DNA from: CAXMQS01 sp036446035
GTDB taxonomy: Bacteria; Actinomycetota; Acidimicrobiia; Spongiisociales; JAOTWH01
Assembly (NCBI GenBank): GCA_036446035.1
Contig: JAZFSG010000133.1
Location: 1-23,235 of the forward strand
DNA length: 23,235 bases
Direction: 5' to 3'
Shown here: piece by piece, positions 1 to 7,436 of the stretch
How positions within the stretch are numbered: the first letter of the stretch is position 1
How the letters are laid out: the number at the start of each line of letters is the position of its first letter
Notes under the pieces: model-generated
Database searches by the model: none
What the model was told of the DNA's origin: nothing
The model's input: only the letters and a program-made list of their open reading frames with translations
Position numbers and translations under genes: made by a program

Positions 1-2
1 GC

Positions 3-1133
3 CTCACGCCCGGACAGCAGGTCATAAAGATCGTCCACGAAGAGCTGGTGACAACTCTCGGCGGATCTGCCGCCGAACTGGTCAAGCCGAAGACGCCGCC
101 TCTCGTCATCCTGATGGTCGGACTCCAGGGTTCTGGAAAGACGACCACTGCCGCCAAGCTGGCCAAGAAGCTGAAGTCCGAAGGACGGCGTCCGCTGCTC
201 GTTGCCGCCGATCTCCAGCGGCCGGCCGCTATCGACCAGCTCGAGACCCTCGGAGAGCGCATCGGCGTCAAGGTCTTCACTGACCGTGGAGGCAAGCCGC
301 CGAAGCTGGTCAAGGCCGCGCTGAAGGACGCCCGCAAGGGTGCCCACGATGCGGTGATCATCGACACGGCCGGGCGACTGCAGATCGACACCGAGCTGAT
401 GGGTGAACTCTCCGACGTCCGTAAGGCCGCGGATCCCGATGAAGTGCTGCTCGTGGTCGACGCCATGACGGGTCAAGATGCCATCAACGTCGCCAAAGGC
501 TTCCTGGAATACACCGACCTCACGGGGCTCGTCCTTTCAAAACTCGACGGTGACGCCAGAGGTGGTGCCGCTATCTCGGCGGGCGAGGTGACGGGTCGGC
601 CCATCAAGTTCGCGGGCGTCGGCGAGTCCATCGACGACCTCGAGCAGTTCCACCCCGACCGGATGGCCTCACGGATCTTGGGCATGGGAGATGTCCTAAC
701 CCTCATCGAAAAGGCGGAGACGGCGTGGGATGAGGAGCAGGCTGCCGAAGCGGCGGCCAAGATGGCGGATGCCAGCTTCACACTCGAAGACTTTCTCACG
801 CAGTTCCAGCAGCTCCGCAAGCTCGGGCCTGTCAACCAATTGGTTGGTATGCTTCCTGGCGCACCGGCGGGCGATATCGACGTCTCCGAACGAGACTTGG
901 CCCGCGTCGAGGCGATCATCAGGTCGATGACCATCGACGAGCGCCGCTCACCGAAGATGATCGACGGCAGCCGCAGGCGACGTGTCGCCAAAGGCTCGGG
1001 GACTTCGACACAGGATGTCAACCGGCTGCTCAAGCAGTACGGCGAAGCGCAGAAGATGATGAGGTCGCTGGCAGCAGGAACCGGGCCACTAGCCGGGCTC
1101 CTAGGCGGCGGACGGAAGCGGAAGAAGAGGTGA
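3..1133 (+). CDS. ffh: Signal recognition particle protein Ffh (5' partial)
   Basis: SRP54-type GTPase that binds 4.5S RNA and delivers signal-bearing ribosomes to FtsY at the membrane. The frame is open from base 3 and upstream of the GTG at 48 reads LTPGQQVIKIVHEEL, the conserved end of the N domain, so the gene starts outside the window and the GTG at 48 is internal. About 376 residues are visible of a usual length near 450. Seen: P-loop GLQGSGKTT, DTAGR, the TKLDGD-like SKLDGDARGG, and an M domain with the RNA-binding segment IDGSRRRRVAKGSGTS. The M domain is rather poor in Met in its first part (LRKLGPVNQLVGMLPG). It ends in a basic GGGRKRKKR tail. The stop lies 4 bases before rpsP, so the genes are probably co-transcribed. 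Confidence 0.97.
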   Translation, partial: LTPGQQVIKIVHEELVTTLGGSAAELVKPKTPPLVILMVGLQGSGKTTTAAKLAKKLKSEGRRPLLVAADLQRPAAIDQLETLGERIGVKVFTDRGGKPPKLVKAALKDARKGAHDAVIIDTAGRLQIDTELMGELSDVRKAADPDEVLLVVDAMTGQDAINVAKGFLEYTDLTGLVLSKLDGDARGGAAISAGEVTGRPIKFAGVGESIDDLEQFHPDRMASRILGMGDVLTLIEKAETAWDEEQAAEAAAKMADASFTLEDFLTQFQQLRKLGPVNQLVGMLPGAPAGDIDVSERDLARVEAIIRSMTIDERRSPKMIDGSRRRRVAKGSGTSTQDVNRLLKQYGEAQKMMRSLAAGTGPLAGLLGGGRKRKKR

Positions 1134-1137
1134 CCGT

Positions 1138-1689
1138 ATGGCGGTGAAGATCCGCCTGAAGAGAATGGGCAAGAAGCGTCAGCCGAGCTACCGCGTGGTG
1201 GTAGCCGACGGGCGCTCGCCTCGCGATGGTCGATTCATCGAGCAGATCGGCCGTTACGACCCACTGACCGAACCCTCGGTGGTGGAAATCGACAACGACC
1301 GAGCACTCGATTGGCTCTCCAAGGGAGCTCAGCCAACGGATGCCGCCCGCAAGCTGCTCGAGATCTCCGGCGCTTGGAGTCAGTTCCGCGCCACCAAGGG
1401 CGAGGTGCACACCATCGCCGCCATCCCCGAGGTGAAGGCGAAGGTGTCCAAGAAGCAGCAGGCTGCCGCAGCGGCCGCCGAAGCCGCGGCAGCGGAGCCA
1501 GCGGAAGACGCTCCACAAGATGATGCTCCGGTCGAAGGGGCTGCCGTCGAAGCGGCCACCGTTGAAGAGGCCACAGAGGCTGCCGCTCCCGAGGAAGCCT
1601 CCGCGCCTGAAGAGGCCGCCGACGAGGCTGCCCCCGAGGTTGCCAGCGATGACGAACCAGCAGAAGAAGCAGAAGGTGAAGAATCATGA
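1138..1689 (+). CDS. rpsP: 30S ribosomal protein S16 with long acidic Ala/Glu tail
   Basis: Structural protein of the small ribosomal subunit. Residues 1 to about 83 match the S16 core (MAVKIRLKRMGKKRQPSYRV; DGRFIEQIGRYDP). The remaining 100 or so residues are a low-complexity tail of Ala, Glu, Asp and Pro, after a short Lys-containing linker (VKAKVSKKQQ). S16 is usually 80-90 residues; extended tails are known in Actinobacteria. ATG follows GAGGTGACCGT, a usable ribosome site, 4 bases after ffh. The gene overlaps khpA by 4 bases (ATGA). The tail is probably disordered and its role is unknown. Confidence 0.97.
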   Translation: MAVKIRLKRMGKKRQPSYRVVVADGRSPRDGRFIEQIGRYDPLTEPSVVEIDNDRALDWLSKGAQPTDAARKLLEISGAWSQFRATKGEVHTIAAIPEVKAKVSKKQQAAAAAAEAAAAEPAEDAPQDDAPVEGAAVEAATVEEATEAAAPEEASAPEEAADEAAPEVASDDEPAEEAEGEES

Positions 1690-1934
1690 GCGAATCCATA
1701 GTCCACGACGTCGTGCATTTCGTCGTGTCAGAGATCGCTGAGAAACAGGATGAGGTCAAGGTCACAATCGTCGACAACGGCGAAGGCGAAGTAATCGCCG
1801 AGGTCGAGGCCTCCAAATCCGACATGGGGCGGGTCATCGGACGCCGAGGGCGGGTCGCCAAGGCCATCCGCACGTTGGCCCAGGCCGCCGCCGACGAAGA
1901 GGGCCTGCACGCCGAGGTTGAGTTCGCCGACTGA
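1686..1934 (+). CDS. khpA: KH-domain RNA-binding protein KhpA
   Basis: Small single-KH-domain protein (82 residues) of the KhpA/YlqC family, which binds RNA and in Gram-positive bacteria pairs with KhpB/Jag. Seen: the GxxG loop in DMGRVIGRRGRVAKAIR, followed by the helix typical of this family. ATG at 1686 overlaps the rpsP stop in ATGA, implying translational coupling. The position between rpsP and rimM is the usual one in Actinobacteria. The 3' end overlaps the rimM start by 17 bases. Confidence 0.95.
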   Translation: MSESIVHDVVHFVVSEIAEKQDEVKVTIVDNGEGEVIAEVEASKSDMGRVIGRRGRVAKAIRTLAQAAADEEGLHAEVEFAD

Positions 1935-2430
1935 CGCAGTTCCCGTTGGCCGGGTCGGCAAGCCCCATGGGATCCGAGGGGAGGTCACCGTTGAGGAGCT
2001 GACCGACAACCCCGACCGCTTCGTCGCCGGTGCCACCTTCTCGGTACCCACGGGGATTCTCGTCATCTCGTCACTACGACGGCACCGGAGCGTGCTCCTG
2101 CTGAAGTTCGCCGGCGTCGACTCTCGCGAGGCTGCGGAGGATCTGCGGAATACGATCCTCACGATTCCGGCCGACCAACGCCGCGAACTCCACGACGGGG
2201 AGTTCTGGCCAGATCAGCTCGAGGGGCTCAAGGCCTTGCTGCCGGACGGCAGCCAGCTCGGAACCGTTACCGGAGTCGCCCTTGGATCAGCGCAGGATCG
2301 TCTGGTCGTCAAGACGACGGAAGGCCACACCATCGAGATTCCCTTCGTTGACGAGCTGGTGAGCGACGTCCACCCCTCTGGGGGCTTCGTTGTGGTCAAC
2401 CTGCCACCAGGGCTCGAAACAGTCGATTAG
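1918..2430 (+). CDS. rimM: Ribosome maturation factor RimM
   Basis: Assembly factor for the 30S head domain that binds S19; 170 residues, normal for the family. Seen: N-terminal RimM domain (VGRVGKPHGIRGEVTVEEL) and C-terminal PRC-barrel (EFWPDQLEGLKALLPDG; LGTVTGVALG; IPFVDELVSDV; VVNLPPGL). TTG at 1918 is the only usual start codon in frame before the conserved N terminus, inside the last codons of khpA. In many bacteria trmD follows directly; here a 6.8 kb block lies between them. Confidence 0.94.
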   Translation: MSSPTDAVPVGRVGKPHGIRGEVTVEELTDNPDRFVAGATFSVPTGILVISSLRRHRSVLLLKFAGVDSREAAEDLRNTILTIPADQRRELHDGEFWPDQLEGLKALLPDGSQLGTVTGVALGSAQDRLVVKTTEGHTIEIPFVDELVSDVHPSGGFVVVNLPPGLETVD

Positions 2431-2443
2431 CCGCCCAAGCTGA

Positions 2444-2449
2444 TAGTTT
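2444..2449 (+). promoter_or_regulatory. -10-like box for leaderless cofG mRNA
   Basis: TAGTTT lies exactly 6 bases before the GTG of cofG, placing a predicted transcription start at or next to the first codon. No Shine-Dalgarno is seen. No clear -35 is visible. The box falls in the 25-base rimM-cofG gap, so cofG probably has its own promoter. Confidence 0.5.
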
Positions 2450-2455
2450 CGCAGC

Positions 2456-3589
2456 GTGCCTCATCCGCAGCCGAACCCTGGCCTCGCTCTCGAATACCTC
2501 GAAGGTAAGCGAGACCCGCAACCCTTGCTCGAAGAGGCTCGTCGACTTCGCGACGAAGGCAAGGGTCGCACCGTCACATACTCCCGCAAGGTGTTCGTGC
2601 CACTCACCACGATGTGCCGCGACACATGCACCTATTGCACCTTCGCCAAGCCGCCTGGCGCCGGTGGTCAGTACCTCGAGCCCGAAGATGTCCTCGCCAT
2701 CACCAAGGCGGGCGACGCCCAGGGTTGCACCGAGGCTCTGTTCACACTCGGAGATCGCCCTGAGGACCGCTGGCCTCAAGCCAGGGAGTTCCTCGAAGGC
2801 AAAGGATGCGACTCGACTCTCCAATACGTGACTCAGATGTCTGAGTTGGTCGTCACGGAGACCAGCCTCTTCCCGCATGCCAACCCCGGGATCATGACCG
2901 AGTCCGAGATCGCGGCGCTGCGTCCATCCAATCCCTCGATGGGGCTCATGCTGGAGAACATCTCTCCACGCCTGATGGAGCCCGGGATGCCACACCACAA
3001 CTGCCCCGACAAGGAGCCCTCCCTCCGCGTCGCCACCATCGAGGCCGCAGCCGCCAACGCCGTCCCCTTCACCACCGGTGTCCTCGTCGGAATCGGAGAG
3101 CGGCCATCCGAGGTAGTTGACTCGCTGTTCGCTCTCGCCGAGATGGCCCGAGGCCTCGGCAACATCCAAGAGGTGATCGTACAGAACTTCCGGGCGAAGG
3201 ACGACACCAGGATGCGGCGCAACGCAGAGCCAACGGTCGCCTACTTCACGAGGGTCATCGCCGCGGCGCGCTGGATCCTCGGCGCGGAGATGAACCTGCA
3301 GGTGCCGCCCAACCTGACGCAGGACTACGAGGTCTACCTCGATTCCGGCATCAACGACTGGGGAGGCGTGTCGCCTTTGACGATCGACTGGGTCAACCCC
3401 GAGGCCGACTGGCCACACCTGGAAGAACTGACCGGCCGGACAGAGGCGGCGGGCTTCGAGCTGAAGCCCCGGCTCCCCGTGTATCCCGAATTCATCTCGG
3501 CGCAGTGGATAGCCGCTGAGCTGCTCGACAAGGTCGACGCTGCCACCGACCACGACGGGTACGCTCTCGCCCCCCAAGCCGTCTCATGA
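2456..3589 (+). CDS. cofG: FO synthase subunit CofG (radical SAM)
   Basis: 7,8-didemethyl-8-hydroxy-5-deazariboflavin synthase subunit 1. With CofH it builds FO, the deazaflavin chromophore of coenzyme F420, from tyrosine and a pyrimidine precursor (5-amino-6-ribitylaminouracil). The radical-SAM cluster motif is Cys54-x3-Cys58-x2-Cys61 (MCRDTCTYCTF). The family segment YLDSGINDWGGVSPLTIDWV is near the C terminus. The length of 377 residues is normal for a stand-alone CofG. GTG at 2456 has no Shine-Dalgarno but a well-placed TAGTTT box, suggesting leaderless translation. The stop overlaps the cofH start in ATGA. In mycobacteria the two activities are fused as FbiC; here they are separate. No other F420 gene (cofC, cofD, cofE) is in the window. 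Confidence 0.95.
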   Translation: MPHPQPNPGLALEYLEGKRDPQPLLEEARRLRDEGKGRTVTYSRKVFVPLTTMCRDTCTYCTFAKPPGAGGQYLEPEDVLAITKAGDAQGCTEALFTLGDRPEDRWPQAREFLEGKGCDSTLQYVTQMSELVVTETSLFPHANPGIMTESEIAALRPSNPSMGLMLENISPRLMEPGMPHHNCPDKEPSLRVATIEAAAANAVPFTTGVLVGIGERPSEVVDSLFALAEMARGLGNIQEVIVQNFRAKDDTRMRRNAEPTVAYFTRVIAAARWILGAEMNLQVPPNLTQDYEVYLDSGINDWGGVSPLTIDWVNPEADWPHLEELTGRTEAAGFELKPRLPVYPEFISAQWIAAELLDKVDAATDHDGYALAPQAVS

Positions 3590-5436
3590 TCACTTTCCTT
3601 CGCCTTCGCCCCGCAAACGAACTCAACGAGCTCTGGGCATCAACGCGCCGCCGCGAAGGAACAACGGCGGTTGAGACCTCGGTCGATCACACTTCGGCTC
3701 TGGCCGGAGGCCTGCTTCCGGTTGCAACCTCGCCGATCCCTGGAGCGGTCGCCTGGGTCGTGCCTCCTGCCGATGGCATCGCTCTGGCGGAGAGCGGCGC
3801 CAAGGGATGGCAACTCACCATCGAGCACACCCATGACCGGGCCGACGTTGTCGACGCCCTCGCTCGCACGGAAGCTGCGTACTTACGGACCGGGCGAAGC
3901 AGAGTGGCGGCCGCCGCGGCGATCGCCGGCATCCCGGGATTGCACACAACGGTGTCCGTGTTCGTCGACTCCGTCGAAGAGGCTCTTGCTGCGATCGGGA
4001 GCGGAGCGGGCGATCTGCTGCTGCGCGACTGGGACACCGAGCGCATCGGATCGCTGCGCGACGCCCTCAGCGGAGCTCTTGTCGAGCGAACCGCGATTCC
4101 CCTCGGAGTCGACATCGACTCGGTCCGCGACGCACTGAACACCGAGTCCTTCACTGCCTACCTCGGCCAGGTCGACGGCTCCGGCGCCGCCAGGCCGCGC
4201 TACGAATGGGCACCCGGCATGGACATGACGCCGCCGCTGTCAGGAATGCGGATATCGACAGAGTGGCCAGATCGCGCCTGGGTGAGCGGAACGTCTTCGG
4301 CCGGACTCGACTCGATCAGCCCCGAACGCCGCCGTGTCCTGCAGCGCTCCCTTGACGGCACTCCCCCGTCGCGCGACGAGGTGGAGCTCCTCTTCACAGC
4401 TCGAGGAGACGAGGTCGACGCCATTGCCTCCGTCGCCGACGAGCTGCGACGACGCACCAACGGCGACACCGTCACCTACGTCATCAACCGCAACATCAAC
4501 TACACCAACCAGTGCTACTTCCGCTGCGGCTTCTGTGCGTTCTCCAAGGGACCGCGCTCCCTCAACCTTCGGGGCGACCCCTATCTGCTTGAAGTCCACG
4601 AGGTGGCGTTTCGCACCAAGGAGGCCTGGGAGCGTGGTGCAACGGAGGTGTGCTTGCAGGGAGGCATCCACCCCGACTTCACCGGCGACTTCTACCTGTC
4701 GGTTCTGCGGGCCGTCAGGGACGCCGCTCCCGACATGCATGTTCACGGGTTCACCCCCCTCGAGGTGTGGCAGGGAGCGGAGACCCTCGGCAAGCCCGTC
4801 GCCGAGTTCCTCGCCGAGCTCAAGGATGCGGGACTGGCGACCCTGCCCGGCACCGCCGCCGAGATCCTCGACGACAAGGTCCGCCGCTTCCTGTGTCCCG
4901 ACAAGATCCGCACTTCACAATGGGCCGAGGTCATGATCACCGCCCACGAGATGGGCATGCGGTCCACCTCAACCATGATGTTCGGCCACATCGACGGACC
5001 GGCTTCGTGGGCCAACCACCTCGAGGTGCTGCGTCAGATCCAGCGGCGCACCGGCGGAATCACCGAGTTCGTGCCGCTGCCGTTCGTCCACATGGGCGCC
5101 CCGATCTTCTTGCGGGGCCGCTCTCGCCCGGGACCGACTTGGGACGAGGTGGTGTTGGTGCACGCGGTTGCCCGCATCGCGTTCGACGGCCTCATCCCCA
5201 ACATCCAGGCGTCCTGGGTCAAGCTCGGCCTCGAGGGTGGCGCTCGGCTACTCGATGCCGGCTGCAACGACCTCGGTGGGACCCTGATGGACGAGAACAT
5301 CTCGCGAGCAGCCGGCGCGGCGCACGGCCAGCTGGCGACACCCGAGGATCTCGAGGCGACGATCAGGTCGGTCGGCCGCACTCCCTCCCAGCGCACCACG
5401 CTGTACGAACCGGTCGGCCAGCGCGTCGACGGTTAG
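3586..5436 (+). CDS. cofH: FO synthase subunit CofH with ~245-residue N-terminal extension
   Basis: Residues from about 245 to 616 are CofH, the second radical-SAM half of FO synthase, which condenses a tyrosine-derived radical with 5-amino-6-ribitylaminouracil. Seen: VTYVINRNINYTNQC with Cys310-x3-Cys314-x2-Cys317, CLQGGIHPDF, HGFTPLEV and FVPLPFVHM. Stand-alone CofH is usually near 370-400 residues, so this protein carries about 245 extra N-terminal residues. They contain no Cys cluster motif and do not look like CofG, which is present intact just upstream. The segment is Ala/Gly/Val-rich with alternating hydrophobic stretches (TTVSVFVDSVEEAL; TAIPLGVDIDSV), loosely alpha/beta in character; I cannot assign a family. 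ATG at 3586 overlaps the cofG stop (ATGA), which supports the long start. An internal start (for example Met221) is possible. Confidence 0.93.
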   Translation: MITFLRLRPANELNELWASTRRREGTTAVETSVDHTSALAGGLLPVATSPIPGAVAWVVPPADGIALAESGAKGWQLTIEHTHDRADVVDALARTEAAYLRTGRSRVAAAAAIAGIPGLHTTVSVFVDSVEEALAAIGSGAGDLLLRDWDTERIGSLRDALSGALVERTAIPLGVDIDSVRDALNTESFTAYLGQVDGSGAARPRYEWAPGMDMTPPLSGMRISTEWPDRAWVSGTSSAGLDSISPERRRVLQRSLDGTPPSRDEVELLFTARGDEVDAIASVADELRRRTNGDTVTYVINRNINYTNQCYFRCGFCAFSKGPRSLNLRGDPYLLEVHEVAFRTKEAWERGATEVCLQGGIHPDFTGDFYLSVLRAVRDAAPDMHVHGFTPLEVWQGAETLGKPVAEFLAELKDAGLATLPGTAAEILDDKVRRFLCPDKIRTSQWAEVMITAHEMGMRSTSTMMFGHIDGPASWANHLEVLRQIQRRTGGITEFVPLPFVHMGAPIFLRGRSRPGPTWDEVVLVHAVARIAFDGLIPNIQASWVKLGLEGGARLLDAGCNDLGGTLMDENISRAAGAAHGQLATPEDLEATIRSVGRTPSQRTTLYEPVGQRVDG

Positions 5437-5453
5437 GGCGATCCTCGTGATCG

Positions 5454-5488
5454 ATCAAAACCTAACGGAGGCCAGCTTTCGGCCGCCG
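5454..5488 (-). terminator. Probable intrinsic terminator of the leftward unit
   Basis: Arms CGGAGGCC (5466-5473) and GGCCGCCG (5481-5488) pair at 7 of 8 positions around a 7-base loop. Read leftward, the hairpin is followed by TTAGGTTTTG, a modest T-rich run. It sits just past the stop of the zinc-ribbon gene and also just after cofH, so it may act in both directions. It is much weaker rightward, where no T run follows. Confidence 0.5.
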
Positions 5489-5540
5489 GCGACATCGGGA
5501 TGCCTAGGGGCCACAGGAGATAGAACGCAGGCCCTTGCGA

Positions 5541-5813
5541 CTACGAGTACTCCCACAGGTACGGGCCGATTCTCCCGCAATGCTTGCACTCACGGTCCTT
5601 TGGGGCCACCGGCTCCGAGCAATTCGAGCACTTGGCGGATTCTGGCTTGACGGCTGGCTTGCCGCGGAATCGCGCCAGTATCCCGCGACGCCGCGGTACC
5701 TCAAACCTATGCCCTTCGACGCACATGAACCGCTTACTGCGAGTGTTTCCTAGGTGCTCGACATCTGTACACCCACACTGAGGGCAGCTAGGCAGTGACG
5801 GAGTCTGGAACAT
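5541..5813 (-). CDS. Small double zinc-ribbon protein
   Basis: 90-residue protein with two metal-binding clusters: CPQCG near the N terminus followed by a Cys-x3-His pair (MCVEGHRF), and a C-terminal ribbon CSNCSEPVAPKDRECKHCG (CxxC-x10-CxxC). The middle is basic (VPRRRGILARFRGKP). This looks like a small zinc-stabilised protein of unknown function. The ATG at 5813 is chosen because AAGGAGGTGTG precedes it, a near-perfect Shine-Dalgarno; a GTG one codon earlier is inside that signal. No TANNNT box occurs in the 109 bases up to the lipoprotein stop, so it is probably transcribed from the lipoprotein promoter. Confidence 0.75.
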   Translation of the reverse strand: MFQTPSLPSCPQCGCTDVEHLGNTRSKRFMCVEGHRFEVPRRRGILARFRGKPAVKPESAKCSNCSEPVAPKDRECKHCGRIGPYLWEYS

Positions 5814-5922
5814 CACACCTCCTTCCGTCGATCAGCTGACTCCCACGGTGCCTCGAACCGATCGCTCGGGCCAGGGGCAAAAGGCCTTCACGAGTCACAA
5901 GCGCCGGACTGCGCGGTCACCG

Positions 5923-7377
5923 CTACGGCGCAATCACCTCGAGTGTGGGGTCGTTGATGTCGGAGGTGGTGAACTCGATCGAAACGGTCACGGAGTTGCC
6001 TGCGAACTCGGTGAACTCATCGCCGAAAGCATCGGCGAACTCTCGCGCCGAGCCCGACAAGTCGAGAACCAGTGATCGGGTCCAGGGGTTGACTGCGTCG
6101 ACGATGACCTCAAAGCGATCGACCTCGATCGGGGAGCCCTCCGGTATGAATCCGATGCTGGCCGCCGCCGCGGCGTCGAGCGTGAACATGATCGATGGCT
6201 CACCGTCATGGATGACATCGACGATGGGCCTTCCGGCGAGGATGACGTCGAGGCCGGATGCCAGCAGCTCTATTGGCCAGCCGGGACAGTAGATGAGATC
6301 TATCGCCGTGTTGAAGGCATCGCGCGACGTCGACTCGAAGGCCGGCTCGGGAACGTTGGCGTCGAGAATCTGCACATCGTCGCCGACGATCACATACCGC
6401 CGGTCGGCACCCAGGCCCTCGAGATCGAAGACCAGCCGGCATTCGAGTGCCTCACCGACGATATCTACGCCGGATGCAACGATCGTCGCTGTACTAATTC
6501 CCTTTTCAACGGTTTGGCGATACTCGAACCTGTATGCGGTCAATGCCTCCAGGGTCGGCGGTGGCTCGGGTGGCACCAGCTCCCCATCGAGCACACTTCC
6601 GATTCGATCCCGCAGAGCTTCGGCCAACTGAATAGCTCGCAGTCGCCTGTCGCCGTCGTCTGGGTGGACAACGGCCACGAATCCGAGGAGACGGCCCACC
6701 CGCACCACAACCAGCGTCTGGAAGCGGACGATGTCATCCCCGACATCCTCGGTCAGAACGAGCCCGATGGTCTCGGTGCCGATGTCATCCAGCGCGAACG
6801 ACTCCGCCCCTATGACCTCGAGGTCGTCAGGAATCCCTCCGCCGATGCCCTTGGCTGCGTCCTGGACGAAATCTGCCAGGTAGGCCGAGGCCCCCTCGTC
6901 CGTGTCGAAGAGGCTCACCCAAGAGTGCAGCGACACAATGTCGCTGGCACCGACGCGAACAGAGCGTGGCCGCAACTCGGCTCTGGCACCGATGGAGCGG
7001 CCGAAGGAGGCGATGTCGTCAGCTTCATCAGAGGGATCCTGCAGTGTCTTGCGAGCCAGCTCGAGATTTTCCTCGGTAGCAACCGACACTTCTTCGAACC
7101 CCTGGTAAGCCTCCCCGAGGCTGTCCGCCGTTAGCGTCATCAGCACCAGCTGGGCGTCGGTGATCTCCCCGGCCGTTCTTGGGTCGGTGACCACGACGGT
7201 GGTCGACGTTGGGACCGGTGTCGTGGTTGTGGTAGTGGTCGAGGTCGTCGTCGTTGTGCTCACAGGAGGGGCTTCGGTCGCTGTGGGCACAGGTGCCGCC
7301 GTCGTGACCGGCGTCGCAGCGGTTGTGCACGCAGTGGCTGCGAGCAAGAGAGCAATGAGTGATAGCGCTCGGCGCAG
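5923..7377 (-). CDS. Thr-rich surface lipoprotein, probable CTG start
   Basis: Secreted lipoprotein of unknown function, about 484 residues. Usual ORF calling starts at TTG 7347, but the frame continues upstream to CTG 7375-7377, preceded by GGAGG with 5-base spacing. From there it reads MRRALSLIALLLAATAC, a complete signal peptide: basic n-region, hydrophobic core and candidate lipid Cys17 (lipobox ATAC, an imperfect match because -3 is Ala rather than Leu). A Thr/Pro/Val-rich linker of about 40 residues follows. Then come two domain-like parts: residues ~65-280 with a VVVRVGRLLGFVAVVHPDDG strand region, and ~285-484 with a beta-rich pattern reminiscent of the LppX/LprG type of half-barrel (weak inference). 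No catalytic motif is seen. It is divergent from the acyl-CoA dehydrogenase. Confidence 0.8.
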   Translation of the reverse strand: MRRALSLIALLLAATACTTAATPVTTAAPVPTATEAPPVSTTTTTSTTTTTTTPVPTSTTVVVTDPRTAGEITDAQLVLMTLTADSLGEAYQGFEEVSVATEENLELARKTLQDPSDEADDIASFGRSIGARAELRPRSVRVGASDIVSLHSWVSLFDTDEGASAYLADFVQDAAKGIGGGIPDDLEVIGAESFALDDIGTETIGLVLTEDVGDDIVRFQTLVVVRVGRLLGFVAVVHPDDGDRRLRAIQLAEALRDRIGSVLDGELVPPEPPPTLEALTAYRFEYRQTVEKGISTATIVASGVDIVGEALECRLVFDLEGLGADRRYVIVGDDVQILDANVPEPAFESTSRDAFNTAIDLIYCPGWPIELLASGLDVILAGRPIVDVIHDGEPSIMFTLDAAAAASIGFIPEGSPIEVDRFEVIVDAVNPWTRSLVLDLSGSAREFADAFGDEFTEFAGNSVTVSIEFTTSDINDPTLEVIAP

Positions 7378-7397
7378 AGTGACCTCCTACCGTCGCG

Positions 7398-7403
7398 ATG
7401 GTA
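7398..7403 (-). promoter_or_regulatory. -10-like box for the lipoprotein unit
   Basis: On the minus strand TACCAT lies 20 bases before the proposed CTG start. This leaves a short leader that includes GGAGG (7387-7383). It supports transcription starting in the 59-base divergent gap shared with the acyl-CoA dehydrogenase. Confidence 0.4.
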
Positions 7404-7422
7404 TCGGCAGCGTGCCATTGGC

Positions 7423-7428
7423 TATCGT
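7423..7428 (+). promoter_or_regulatory. -10-like box for acyl-CoA dehydrogenase
   Basis: TATCGT lies 8 bases before GTG 7437, with no Shine-Dalgarno between. This is consistent with a leaderless or nearly leaderless mRNA. Confidence 0.4.
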
Positions 7429-7436
7429 CTCGAATC

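Noticed and set aside
2396..3577. 393-codon open frame on the minus strand across cofG
   Set aside because: It is an antisense shadow of a well-supported high-GC gene and its product has no recognisable motif.
5817..5922. tRNA-like GGTTCGA on the minus strand upstream of the zinc-ribbon gene
   Set aside because: The flanking bases do not form a T-stem and no acceptor or anticodon arm can be drawn.
6208..7134. 308-codon plus-strand frame opposite the lipoprotein
   Set aside because: The minus-strand reading has a signal peptide, Thr-rich linker and Shine-Dalgarno; the plus frame has none and no family resemblance.
7186..7262. Repetitive GTG/GTC-rich DNA resembling a short tandem repeat
   Set aside because: It is explained by codons of the Thr-rich linker in the lipoprotein; units are irregular.
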